NCBI RefSeq assembly: GCF_900101965.1
Contig: NZ_FNAP01000014.1
Location: 50,600-114,599, forward strand
From: Rhodospira trueperi
GTDB taxonomy: Bacteria > Pseudomonadota > Alphaproteobacteria > Rhodospirillales > Rhodospirillaceae
DNA length: 64,000 nt
Reading direction: 5' to 3'
Part shown: positions 41,684 to 50,379 of the stretch, piece by piece
Layout of the letters: each line of letters opens with the position of its first letter
Position numbering within the stretch: position 1 is the first letter of the stretch
Translations under genes and position numbers: made by a program
The notes under the pieces: model-generated
Told to the model about the DNA's origin: nothing
Seen by the model: the letters and a program-made list of their open reading frames with translations, nothing else
The model's database searches: none

Positions 41684-42834
41684 GCAGTCAGGATCTGCGC
41701 GGCAAGGCAGCGATCGTGGGCATGGCGACGGCGGGAGTCGGCGAGGCGCCAGGCTTTTCGGCGATGGAGCTTCTGGGGCAGGCGGCCGTGGCCGCCGTTG
41801 CGGACGCGGGTCTGGCGTTGCCCGACATCGACGGGGTGTTCGCCGCCACCAGTTCGCATGCGTTCCCGACCATGAGCGTGGTCGAATACCTCGGCCTCAG
41901 GCCGCGCTTCTTCGATGGGACCAATGTCGGCGGGTCCAGCTTCGAGATGCACCTGCTGCAGGCGGCGCTGGCGCTCGACGCCGGTCTCTGCGACGCGGCG
42001 CTCGTCTGCTACGGCTCGAACCAACGGACGGCGGGCGGGCGGCTGGTGTCCATGAGCGAGCCGCAATGGCACGAGACCCCTTACGGTCCGCGTCACCCGA
42101 TCACCGCCTACGCGCTGGCCGCGAGCCGCCACATGCACGAGTTCGGCACGACGCGCGAGCAGTTGGCAGAGGTTGCGCTGGCCGCGCGGGGGTGGGCCAA
42201 CCTCAACCCGGACGCCTTCGCGCGCGGGCCGCTGACGGCGGATGACGTGCTGGGCGCGCGCATGATCTCGGACCCGCTGACCAAGGCCGATTGCTGTCTG
42301 GTCACCGACGGCGCGGCGGCCTGCGTGCTGACCCGCGCCGATCGGGCGAAGGATCTGACCGCCAAGCCCGTCTACGTCATGGGGGTGGGAGCGGCGAACA
42401 CGCACCGCTCGATCGTCGCGATGCCCAACCTGACCACCACCGCCGCCGCCGAGAGCGGCCCGCGCGCGTTGGAAATGGCGGGCGTCACGCACGCGGATCT
42501 TGACCTCGTGATGCTCTATGACGCCTTCACCATCAACACGATCCTGTTCCTTGAGGACCTGGGGTTCTGTCCGAAGGGTGAAGGCGGCCGGTTCGTCGAG
42601 GGCGGCCGCATTGCGCCGGGGGGCGATCTGGCGGTCAACACGAACGGTGGCGGGCTGTCCTGCGTGCATCCGGGCATGTACGGGCTGTTCCTGATCGCCG
42701 AGGCGGTCGCCCAGATTCGGGGCGAGGCCGGCGAACGCCAGCTCGACCGCTGCGACCTGGCGCTCTGCCACGGCAATGGCGGCACGCTGTCCAGCCAATG
42801 CACCGCGATCCTCGCGTCGGAGGCCGTCGCATGA
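41680..42834 (+). CDS. SCPx-type thiolase-like protein, possible retro-aldolase
   Basis: The 384-residue thiolase-fold protein opens AAIVGMATAGVGEAPGFSAMELLGQA. At the usual nucleophile position it has TNVGGSSFEMHL (residues 81-92), with no cysteine. The C-terminal half has CHGNGGTLSSQC. Loss of the acyl-accepting Cys, together with an adjacent DUF35 partner, is characteristic of Ltp2-like aldolases. Those cleave a beta-hydroxyacyl-CoA with a branched alpha carbon to a ketone plus acyl-CoA rather than performing thiolysis. The stop overlaps the next ATG. Confidence 0.82.
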   Translation: MSSQDLRGKAAIVGMATAGVGEAPGFSAMELLGQAAVAAVADAGLALPDIDGVFAATSSHAFPTMSVVEYLGLRPRFFDGTNVGGSSFEMHLLQAALALDAGLCDAALVCYGSNQRTAGGRLVSMSEPQWHETPYGPRHPITAYALAASRHMHEFGTTREQLAEVALAARGWANLNPDAFARGPLTADDVLGARMISDPLTKADCCLVTDGAAACVLTRADRAKDLTAKPVYVMGVGAANTHRSIVAMPNLTTTAAAESGPRALEMAGVTHADLDLVMLYDAFTINTILFLEDLGFCPKGEGGRFVEGGRIAPGGDLAVNTNGGGLSCVHPGMYGLFLIAEAVAQIRGEAGERQLDRCDLALCHGNGGTLSSQCTAILASEAVA

Positions 42835-44939
42835 GTGATCTCGCGACCATCGAGGGGCTGCTTGCACCCCGCACGGTCGCGGTGATCGGCGCCTCTGACG
42901 ATCCCACCCGGATCGGGGGGCGTCCCATCGCGGTGATGCGCCGCGCCGGATACGCGGGTCGCATCCTGCCCGTGAACCCCAAGCGGGAGACTGTTCAGGG
43001 CCTGGCCTGTCATCCCAGGATCGACGACCTGCCCGAGGCGCCCGACGCGGCACTGATCGCCGTGCCCGCGAAACGGGTCCCCGAAAGCATCGCGGCGCTG
43101 GGCCGGAAGGGGTGCAAGGTGGCGACGCTCTTCTCCGCGGGCTTCGCCGAGGTGGGAGGGGACGGCGAAGCTGCACAGCGCGAGCTGTTGGCGCTGGCGC
43201 GGGAGGCCGGGATCCGGCTGCTTGGGCCCAACACGCTGGGCGTCTACAACGTCGACATCGGCTACTACGGCACCTTCTCGTCGTCCCTCGACACGGGCTT
43301 GCCACGGCCTGGCAATATCGGAATCGCCAGCCAGTCCGGCGCTTTCGGCGCCCATCTCGGCGCACTCGCCCGCGACAGGGGGCTCGGCACCTCGGTGTTG
43401 ATGACCACCGGCAACGAGGCCGACATCACTGTCGCCGACGCCATCGCGTGGATGGCGCGGAACCACCGGACGGATGTGATCTGCGCCTACATGGAGGCGG
43501 TCAACGACGTCCCCGCCTTTCTCGCCGCGCTCGACGCGGCGCGGGAGGCGGGCAAGCCCGTGATCGCCCTCAAGGCCGGCCGCTCGGCCGTCGGGGCGCG
43601 GGCTGCGACGTCGCACACCGCGTCGCTGGCGGGCAACGCGGCGGTGGCCGACGCGGTGCTGGCCGCGCACGGCGCTGTCGCGGTCCGCGATCCCGAAACG
43701 CTGATGGATTTCGCCTACGCCGCCAGCAAGAAGATCCTGCCTGATCGGCATTCGCTGGGCGTCATCACCGTCAGCGGGGGCGCCGGCATCGTGATCAGCG
43801 ACGAGGCAGAACGCATCGGCCTGCCCATGCCCGCCATGCCCGCCATGCCCGACGACGCCCAGGCGACGCTGAAACGGATTCTGCCCTACGCCTCGGCCAC
43901 GAACCCGCTCGACTGCACGGCGCAGGCGCTGAACGATCCCTCGCTTCTGAAGAGCTTCACGCGCGCGGCGCTGAACGACGGCGAGTATGGCGCGGTCTTG
44001 TGTTTTCTCACCTATGTCGCGGGCAGTCCCGCGCTGTGCGACGTGATCCTTGAGGCGTTCAGGCCCCTGCGCGCCGAGTTTCCCGACCGGATCATCGCCT
44101 TCTGCGCCCTGGGGGCGCCCGATGTGCTGGACCGCTATGATGAGGCCGGCATTCTCGTCTTCGACGATCCGTGCCGAGCGGCGCGGGCGATTCACGCGGT
44201 GTGCGGCATGGGCGCCGCCCGCGCGAAGCCGACGGCGCGGTCTCCCGTCGTGTCGCCCGTCGCCTTGCCGTCCGTTTCCCCCGACGAGGCGGCGGCCAAG
44301 GCGCTGTTGGCCCGGTCGGGGATCCGGGCCGCGCCCGAGATCGTCGCCGAGGATGCCGAGGCCGCCGCGAAAGCCGCCGGAACGCTGGGCTATCCGGTGG
44401 TGATGAAGCTCTTGTCGCCCGACATTGCGCACAAGTCCGATATCGGCGGGGTCAAGCTGAACCTGACCGATGCCGAGGCGGTACGCCGGGCACACCTGGA
44501 TATTCTCGATGCGGCCCGGCGCAACGCGCCCGAAGCGCGCCTTTCGGGCGTTCTGGTCGCGAAACATCTCTCGGGTGGGGTCGAGTGCCTGATGGGACTC
44601 AACCGCGACCCGCGCTTCGGCCCGATGGCCGTCTTCGGCCTCGGCGGCATTTTCGTGGAGATTCTGAACGACGTGGCGCTCCGGCCCTGTCCCTTCGACG
44701 TGGACACGGCGCGCGAGATGATCCTGTCGATCCGGGGCGCACGGATCCTGACCGGCGCGCGAGGGCGGGACCCGGCCGATATCGACGCGCTGGCCGAGAT
44801 GCTGTCGCGGCTGTCGGTTTTCGCCGCCGGCGCGGGCGAGCGGTTGATCTCGGTCGACCTCAACCCGGTGCTGGCGCTGCCCACGGGGCAAGGAGCCTAC
44901 GCGCTTGACGCGGTAATCGAACTGGAGGGAGAAGCCTAA
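42831..44939 (+). CDS. ADP-forming acyl-CoA/acetate-CoA ligase family protein
   Basis: The 702-residue two-part enzyme has an N-terminal CoA-binding Rossmann domain (about 8-130: AVIGASDDPTRIGGRPI, LIAVPAKRVPESI) and a succinyl-CoA-ligase-like domain with SQSGAFGAHLG and the histidine in TSHTASLAGNAAVAD. The C-terminal third is an ATP-grasp domain (about 475-700: EAAAKALLARSGIRAA, GYPVVMKLLSPDIAHKSDIGGVKLNL). It converts an acid plus CoA and ATP to acyl-CoA and ADP, reversibly. A short MPAMPAMP tandem sits near residue 332. Second CoA-activation enzyme in the island. Confidence 0.9.
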   Translation: MSDLATIEGLLAPRTVAVIGASDDPTRIGGRPIAVMRRAGYAGRILPVNPKRETVQGLACHPRIDDLPEAPDAALIAVPAKRVPESIAALGRKGCKVATLFSAGFAEVGGDGEAAQRELLALAREAGIRLLGPNTLGVYNVDIGYYGTFSSSLDTGLPRPGNIGIASQSGAFGAHLGALARDRGLGTSVLMTTGNEADITVADAIAWMARNHRTDVICAYMEAVNDVPAFLAALDAAREAGKPVIALKAGRSAVGARAATSHTASLAGNAAVADAVLAAHGAVAVRDPETLMDFAYAASKKILPDRHSLGVITVSGGAGIVISDEAERIGLPMPAMPAMPDDAQATLKRILPYASATNPLDCTAQALNDPSLLKSFTRAALNDGEYGAVLCFLTYVAGSPALCDVILEAFRPLRAEFPDRIIAFCALGAPDVLDRYDEAGILVFDDPCRAARAIHAVCGMGAARAKPTARSPVVSPVALPSVSPDEAAAKALLARSGIRAAPEIVAEDAEAAAKAAGTLGYPVVMKLLSPDIAHKSDIGGVKLNLTDAEAVRRAHLDILDAARRNAPEARLSGVLVAKHLSGGVECLMGLNRDPRFGPMAVFGLGGIFVEILNDVALRPCPFDVDTAREMILSIRGARILTGARGRDPADIDALAEMLSRLSVFAAGAGERLISVDLNPVLALPTGQGAYALDAVIELEGEA

Positions 44940-44940
44940 C

Positions 44941-45795
44941 GTGGCGATCGATTACGACCACCTGATGAATTACGACATCCCCGAAGTGCGCCAGACCTAC
45001 GGTCTCCGGGAAAGCGCGGTTTACGCCCTGTCGGTGGGGCTTGGGCAGGACCCGCTGGACGCGCGCCAGCTTCCCTACGTCGGAGCGACGAACCCGGCGT
45101 GCGCGATGCCCGCCCTGGCCAACGTGCTGGGGCATCCGGGCTTCTGGCTGGCCGATCCGGCCACGGGGGTTGACGCCGTGCGCCTCGTCCACGGCGAACA
45201 GGGGATGACGCTGCACCGCCCGCTGCCGCCCCAGGGCGATGTACGTGCGAAGACCCGGGTCGTGGGATTGATCGACAAGGGCGAGGGCAAGGGCGCGCTG
45301 CTCTACAGCGAAAAGGAGGTGCGCGACGCCGGGACCGGGGACGTGCTCGCCACCTGCCACGCGACGATCGTCTTGCGCGGCGATGGCGGTTTCGGCGGAC
45401 CGGGCGGGCCGGCGAAGGTTCCCCACCAAGTGCCCGAGCGCGCGCCCGACGACGTGTTCGAGACGCCGACGCGGCCGGAACAGGCCCTGCTCTACCGCTG
45501 GAACGGCGATCCGAACCCCCTGCATCTCGACCCGCAGGCAGCCGAACGCGCCGGGTTCGAGCGGCCGATCCTGCACGGGCTCTGCAGCTTCGGCTGCGCG
45601 GCCCATGCGCTGCTGGCCGTGCTGTGCGATTACGACGCCGACCGGTTCGGGTCGATGGACGCCCGCTTCACCGCCCATGTTTTCCCGGGAGAGACCCTTC
45701 GCACCGAGATATGGGCGGACGGGTCGTTCCGCACGCGGGCCGTCGAGCGCGACACGATCGTGATCGGCAACGGGCGTTTCCGCCATCGGAGGTGA
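44941..45795 (+). CDS. MaoC-family hydratase (double hot-dog)
   Basis: The 284-residue protein starts at GTG 44941 (GGAGGGAG upstream). The layout matches hydratase-2 of multifunctional enzymes: an N-terminal non-catalytic hot-dog (about 1-140), then the catalytic half with YRWNGDPNPLHLDPQAAERAGFERPILHGLCSFG. Its Asp and His hydrate (E)-2-enoyl-CoA to (3R)-hydroxyacyl-CoA. This agrees with the (R)-specific-looking SDR in the cluster. It follows the ADP-forming ligase by one base and precedes the crotonase by 4 bp. Confidence 0.9.
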   Translation: MAIDYDHLMNYDIPEVRQTYGLRESAVYALSVGLGQDPLDARQLPYVGATNPACAMPALANVLGHPGFWLADPATGVDAVRLVHGEQGMTLHRPLPPQGDVRAKTRVVGLIDKGEGKGALLYSEKEVRDAGTGDVLATCHATIVLRGDGGFGGPGGPAKVPHQVPERAPDDVFETPTRPEQALLYRWNGDPNPLHLDPQAAERAGFERPILHGLCSFGCAAHALLAVLCDYDADRFGSMDARFTAHVFPGETLRTEIWADGSFRTRAVERDTIVIGNGRFRHRR

Positions 45796-45799
45796 TGAA

Positions 45800-46561
45800 A
45801 TGAACGTATCGCGCGTCTTGAGAGCCGATGGGGTGTTGGTGCTGACGCTTGACGAGCCCGAACGGCGCAACCCCCTCGGCCTTGCGGTGCGGCAGGCCCT
45901 CGCGGCCCATCTGGCCGAGGCCGAGGCCGACGATGCCGTTCACGCCGTCGTTCTGACCGGGGCCGGGGGCCATTTCTCCGCCGGCGGCGACATCCGCGAC
46001 CAGACGGAGCGCAGCATTGCCGCCCACCGCGCCCGGATGGGCCAGATCAGGGAGTTGATCGGGCGCATGGTGCGGTACGCGAAACCTCTGGTCGCCGCGG
46101 TCGAAGGCTGGGCGGTCGGCGGTGGCTTTGCCTTGGCCCTCGCCTGCCCGACCGTGGTGGCCGCGCGCGACGCACGCTTTGTCGCGGGGTTCACGAAGAT
46201 CGGCCTGATCCCTGATATGGGGCTTCTGGCGACCCTGCCCGCCCGGGTCGGGCCCGGCACGGCGCGGCGCATTCTGCTCGGCAACGCACCCCTGGAGGCC
46301 GAACAGGCGCACGGGCTCGGGATCGTCGATTCGGTCGCCGACCCTGGCGGCGCGGTCGAAACCGCAGCGGCCCTGGCGCTTGAAGAAGCGTCGGGCGCGC
46401 CGCTTCCCCGGCAGTTCGTTCTCAGCTACTTTGCCAGCGTGGTGGACGCGGCGCTGGACTATGAGCACGGCGTGCAGCCGATCCTGCTCAACAGCGCCGA
46501 CGCCGCCGAGGGGCGCGCGGCCTTCTTCGAAAAGCGTCCCGCCCGGTTCAAGGGGCGCTGA
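45800..46561 (+). CDS. Enoyl-CoA hydratase/isomerase family protein (atypical active site)
   Basis: The 253-residue crotonase-fold protein has a strong GGAGGTGAT ribosome site. The oxyanion-hole loops are present (GAGGHFSAGGDIRD and GWAVGGGFALALAC). Neither catalytic glutamate of classical enoyl-CoA hydratases is visible: the GxCEL Glu is replaced by GGGFAL, and the second position reads TKIGLIPDMG. The Asp139 in IPDMG could act instead, as in some isomerases. Exact reaction uncertain: isomerase, hydratase or lyase. It lies 4 bp after the MaoC gene. Confidence 0.85.
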   Translation: MNVSRVLRADGVLVLTLDEPERRNPLGLAVRQALAAHLAEAEADDAVHAVVLTGAGGHFSAGGDIRDQTERSIAAHRARMGQIRELIGRMVRYAKPLVAAVEGWAVGGGFALALACPTVVAARDARFVAGFTKIGLIPDMGLLATLPARVGPGTARRILLGNAPLEAEQAHGLGIVDSVADPGGAVETAAALALEEASGAPLPRQFVLSYFASVVDAALDYEHGVQPILLNSADAAEGRAAFFEKRPARFKGR

Positions 46562-46578
46562 ACGGCGGAGGCAGCGCG

Positions 46579-48012
46579 GTGGCCTTACATGACAACCCGT
46601 GGAGGGCGCCCATCGTTCAAACGCGGCGAGTGCTTCTTTCTTTTGTGATGACCTCCGTCCTCGTGCTCGTCTTCGTGGACGTGGCATGGCTCACCCTGGT
46701 TGGCGCCACCGCGCTGACCCTTTATCTCGTCCTCGGTTGGCGGCAGTTCGGCTTTGGTGCCTGGGTGCCGATCCTGCTGGCGCTGGGCGTCCTGACGGTG
46801 AGTCTGTTCGGGGGTGTGCCGGGCACCGTTCTGATGGACGGCTTCGGGCGGATGCTGTTTCTGGCCGCACTGATCGCGCTTCTGGGCACGTTGCGCTCGG
46901 CTGCGGCGCTTGCCCGCGAGGTCAGTCAGGCGGGGGCCTATCTGACCGGGCAGCCCGCCTCGCGCCGATATCTGGCCCTGACGTTCGGGGGGCATCTCTT
47001 CGGGGTGCTGATCAATTTCGGCGGGCTTGCGTTGCTCCTCGACATGGCGATGCGCTCGATGGACACCGACGATAATCGACGGATGTCCGCCGAGATCCGC
47101 GAGGTGAAGCTCAAGCGCATGACGCTGGCCATCGTGCGCGGGTTCTCGTTGATCTCGCTTTGGTCGCCACTCGGATTCGCCACCAACGCCCTTCTCATTT
47201 CCATGCCGGGGCTGACCTACCTCGATTTCGGGCCCTTCGGCTTCGCGATGTCCTTCGTCTTCGTGGCGATCGGCTGGGCGGTCGATCGGATCGAAGGGCG
47301 GCGCTTCCGGGGGAAGGCCCTGCCGCGCGCCGCACCGCCACCGGGGTCGGCCCTCGGCGCGGTGCTTGTGGTGGGGCACGTCGTGCTGGTGGGCGGCCTG
47401 GTCTTCCTGCTGCATGGTCTGTCGCCGCTCGGCTTCCAGCAGGCGCTGATCCTGCTGGTGCCAGCCTATGCGCTGCTCTGGTCCGCCGTCGTGGGGATGG
47501 GGCGTCCAGGCGGCCCCACGGGCGCGGTGGTGGCGGCGGTTCGCGGCGCCTGGGTGCGGCTTCCGGACATGGGCGCGGAGATCGGCGTGTTCGCGGCGGC
47601 GGGCTTCGCCTCGGTGGTGCTGCCGGCCCTGATCCCGGTCGACGCACTGCGCAGCCTGATTGCCGAACTGGCGCTTGGTCCGGCGATCCTGGCGCCGGGG
47701 CTTTCCGTCGCGATCATTGGGCTGGCCTTCATCGGCGTGAATCCGATCGTCACCTCTTCGGTGCTTGGGGCCATCGCCTCCCAACTCAACGTGCCGGGCC
47801 TCGGGGATCCCCTCATCGCGCTGGCCATCATCGGCGGCTGGGGCACGGTCATCGGGCTGTCGCCGTTCATCACCACAGTCATCTTCTGCTCGGCGATCAT
47901 CCGGCGTCCGGCCGCACGGATCGGACCAATCTGGAACGGCCCCTATTGCCTTGCGATCTTTTTGGCCTGGTGGGTGGTGCTCGGCGTTCTCATGGCGGCG
48001 GGCGTGCTGTAG
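46579..48012 (+). CDS. Inner-membrane permease, unassigned family
   Basis: The 477-residue protein has about 11-12 hydrophobic helices. It starts at GTG 46579, with GGAGGC about 10 bases upstream. Two repeat-like segments near the end, IGVNPIVTSSVLGAI and GGWGTVIGLSPFITTVIF, recall re-entrant loops of ion-transporter superfamily carriers (anion/carboxylate symporters). It is the last gene of the rightward catabolic operon and may export or import an organic acid. I do not recognise a named family. Its 3' end overlaps the convergent CoA-transferase gene by 70 bp. Confidence 0.7.
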   Translation: MALHDNPWRAPIVQTRRVLLSFVMTSVLVLVFVDVAWLTLVGATALTLYLVLGWRQFGFGAWVPILLALGVLTVSLFGGVPGTVLMDGFGRMLFLAALIALLGTLRSAAALAREVSQAGAYLTGQPASRRYLALTFGGHLFGVLINFGGLALLLDMAMRSMDTDDNRRMSAEIREVKLKRMTLAIVRGFSLISLWSPLGFATNALLISMPGLTYLDFGPFGFAMSFVFVAIGWAVDRIEGRRFRGKALPRAAPPPGSALGAVLVVGHVVLVGGLVFLLHGLSPLGFQQALILLVPAYALLWSAVVGMGRPGGPTGAVVAAVRGAWVRLPDMGAEIGVFAAAGFASVVLPALIPVDALRSLIAELALGPAILAPGLSVAIIGLAFIGVNPIVTSSVLGAIASQLNVPGLGDPLIALAIIGGWGTVIGLSPFITTVIFCSAIIRRPAARIGPIWNGPYCLAIFLAWWVVLGVLMAAGVL

Positions 48013-49145
48013 GGGACCGCGCCGAACTCGGCCCGGATCGCGTTCGAGTGCTGACCCAGAGCGGGGACCTCCGCGTGCGCGACCCGCCGCCCCCCATCGA
48101 AGATCGCCGCCGGGGCCGGCAGCGCCACGGCGGCGCCAGCCGGCGTTTCGACCAGCGCCGTGGACAGATGCGGATGGGCAATCAGCCCGTCCATGTCGTT
48201 GACACCCGCGAAGGCAATGTCGGCCCCCAGGAGAAGGCGCGCGACCTCGGCCGCGTCGCGCGCCTCGACCGCGGCGGCCACGGCGGCGTTCACCTCGGCA
48301 CGGTTCACGACCCGTTCATGGGCGGTCGCGAAGCGGGGATCGGTAGCCCACTCGGGGCGCTCCAGCAAGATCCGGCACAGCACGGCCCATTCCCGATCGT
48401 TCTGCACCGCGATCAGGATGTCACGCCCGTCGCTGGTGCGGAACACGCTGTACGGCGAGATCGAGGGATGGGTGAGGCCCATGCGCCGGGGCGGTGTCCC
48501 GGCCGCAGCATGCAGGAACGGCACGCTCAACCACTCGGCGGCCACGTCGAACATTGAGATCTGGATCTCGGTGCCTTCACCCGTCCGGTCGCGGGCGATC
48601 AGCGCCTCCAGGATTGCGGCCTGGGCCGCCGCGCCGGTGGCGATGTCGACGACAGAAATGCCCACGCGCGCCGGTTCCTCGGGCCCTCCGGTAATGCTGC
48701 AGAGTCCGGACTCCGCCTGGATCAACAGGTCATAGGCCTTGCGTTTCGCATAGGGGCCGGTCTCGCCATAGCCGCTGATCGCGCAACAGATCAGACCGGG
48801 GTTGCGCGCCCGCAACGCATCGAAACCGAGCCCCTTGCGCTCCAGGCTGCCGGGTTTGAGGTTCTGCACGAAGACGTCCGCGCGGTCGGTCATCGCGAGG
48901 AGCAGTCGCCGGTCCGCGTCCGCCGACAAGTCCACCACGACCGACTCCTTGCCCCGATTGAGCCAGACGAAGTAGCTGCTTTCCCCCGCCGCCGCCCGGT
49001 CGTAGCCCCGGGCGAAGTCGCCTTCCGGCCGCTCGACCTTGACGACGCGCGCTCCGGCATCGGCCAGGCGCGACGTGCAAAAGGGCGCGGCCACGGCATG
49101 CTCGACCGTCACCACGAGAATACCGTTCAGCGGCTGTTCATGCAT
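47943..49145 (-). CDS. CaiB/BaiF (class III) CoA-transferase
   Basis: The 400-residue product starts at ATG 49145 with GAGGAG upstream. It has the family pattern GARVVKVERPEGDFARGYDR, SSYFVWLNRGKESVVVDL, AKRKAYDLLIQAESGLCSITG and VVDIATGAAAQAAIL. The Asp there is the nucleophile that forms the acyl anhydride in formyl-CoA-transferase-like enzymes. It transfers CoA between acids. Transcribed after LysR, 110 bp downstream of that gene. Its last 70 bp overlap the permease gene on the other strand. Confidence 0.9.
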   Translation of the reverse strand: MHEQPLNGILVVTVEHAVAAPFCTSRLADAGARVVKVERPEGDFARGYDRAAAGESSYFVWLNRGKESVVVDLSADADRRLLLAMTDRADVFVQNLKPGSLERKGLGFDALRARNPGLICCAISGYGETGPYAKRKAYDLLIQAESGLCSITGGPEEPARVGISVVDIATGAAAQAAILEALIARDRTGEGTEIQISMFDVAAEWLSVPFLHAAAGTPPRRMGLTHPSISPYSVFRTSDGRDILIAVQNDREWAVLCRILLERPEWATDPRFATAHERVVNRAEVNAAVAAAVEARDAAEVARLLLGADIAFAGVNDMDGLIAHPHLSTALVETPAGAAVALPAPAAIFDGGRRVAHAEVPALGQHSNAIRAEFGAVPYSTPAAMRTPSTTHQAKKIARQ

Positions 49146-49255
49146 CGCTGCTCCTCCCTGACCGCACGAGCGGGCGTCCTCGCGACAGGATAGGAAAGCA
49201 GATTTTATGCTTCTAAGGCTATTTCGTGATTTTAGAAATGCCGCTGAGGCATGAT

Positions 49256-50182
49256 TCAGAGCGTCGTGCCCGGCCATTCGCCGGTGGCCGACAGACGGTG
49301 GACCTCGGCGATCAGGAATTCGGAAAAGGCGCCGATCAGGCGCGAGGACGGACGGTTGATCGGCGTCATCAGCACCAGTGTCCGGTCGACGCTACGCCCG
49401 ACGATCGGCCGGGCGATCAGGCGCCCGGCGCGGACCCGACCGGCCACGCTGACAAGCGGCAGGACGGTGCTGCCGAGCCCGCGTTCGACGAATGCCAGCA
49501 TGCTGGGCAGCATGTCGATCTCCAGCACCACGTTCAGATCGGCTTTTTCCTGTGCCGCGAGCATCTCCACTCGGCCCCGTAATCCGTGTTCGGGGTTGGG
49601 CAGCACCAGCGGCTGGGCCAACGCCACATCCACCGGGACCGGCGTGCCATCCGCCACGCTCGCAACGTCCGGCGACTGGATCAGGAAGAGCTGCTCAAGG
49701 ATGATCGGTTGCATCTTGACCAAGGGCGATTTCTGCCCCTCGTAGGCGACGCCGAGGTCGATCCGCCCGCGCAACAGCCAATCCTGGACATGGCCGCTGA
49801 ACCCCGAGACGATGCGCAGCTTCACCTCGGGAAACGAATCCAACGCCCGTTCGATCAGGTGGGTCGCGAGAACTTCGGCGACGGTTGGCGGCAGGCCCAG
49901 GGTCAGTGTACCGCGCAGCACCTGGTGCTCTCCGGAGAACTCGCCGGCGAGTGCGTCCACCTCTTCGAGGATCGCTCGGGCGCGACTGGCCAAGCGAAGG
50001 CCTTCCTCGGTCGGCATCACACCGCGTCCGTGGCGACGCAAGAGCGCCACGTTCAACTCGGCCTCAAGCGCCTTGACCTGCCGGCTGAGCGCGGGCTGGG
50101 CGATCGCGATGCGTTCGGCGGCCGCGGTGATGCTGTTCAGTTCCACGATGTGGACGAAGTTGCGCAGCTGTTTCAGATCCAT
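49256..50182 (-). CDS. LysR-family transcriptional regulator
   Basis: The 308-residue protein has an N-terminal winged HTH (about 1-60: MDLKQLRNFVHIVELNSITAAAERIAIAQPALSRQVKALE) and a LysR effector-binding domain (about 90-295). The start is ATG 50182; longer frames lack sense. The gene is divergent from the TAXI-TRAP operon, and a T-N11-A type dyad lies 15-30 bp upstream, so it probably activates that operon in response to an organic acid or a CoA-pathway intermediate. Confidence 0.9.
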   Translation of the reverse strand: MDLKQLRNFVHIVELNSITAAAERIAIAQPALSRQVKALEAELNVALLRRHGRGVMPTEEGLRLASRARAILEEVDALAGEFSGEHQVLRGTLTLGLPPTVAEVLATHLIERALDSFPEVKLRIVSGFSGHVQDWLLRGRIDLGVAYEGQKSPLVKMQPIILEQLFLIQSPDVASVADGTPVPVDVALAQPLVLPNPEHGLRGRVEMLAAQEKADLNVVLEIDMLPSMLAFVERGLGSTVLPLVSVAGRVRAGRLIARPIVGRSVDRTLVLMTPINRPSSRLIGAFSEFLIAEVHRLSATGEWPGTTL

Positions 50183-50196
50183 TCCATGCCTGCATG

Positions 50197-50211
50197 ATAT
50201 CTCTGTTATAT
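50197..50211. promoter_or_regulatory. Possible LysR box (T-N11-A)
   Basis: ATATCTCTGTTATAT is a 15-bp site with ATAT arms and T-N11-A spacing, 15 bp from the lysR start. It lies in the divergent region with the TAXI-TRAP operon. Confidence 0.45.
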
Positions 50212-50379
50212 CCATAATGCATTTGAAACATGAATGGCAGCCCTGCAGCATTTGCACAAGGGAGGCCATATGCCGTGCCGACAGAGTGGCCGCCGCAGGT
50301 CCGGGCCTTGGCCCGCGCCACCGCGGAGGAGACCGGGGCCGCGCGGCTCTCTCCCATCAAAAAAAACCGGGAGGAAATC

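Noticed and set aside
43827..43856. CATGCCCGC tandem triplet repeat in the ADP-forming ligase gene.
   Set aside because: Three short units encoding MPAMPAMP in a linker; ordinary slippage-type repeat, not a separate feature.
42516..44891. A 791-residue antisense open frame over the ADP-forming ligase and part of the thiolase.
   Set aside because: It runs against two well-supported genes. The product is low-complexity and lacks domains.
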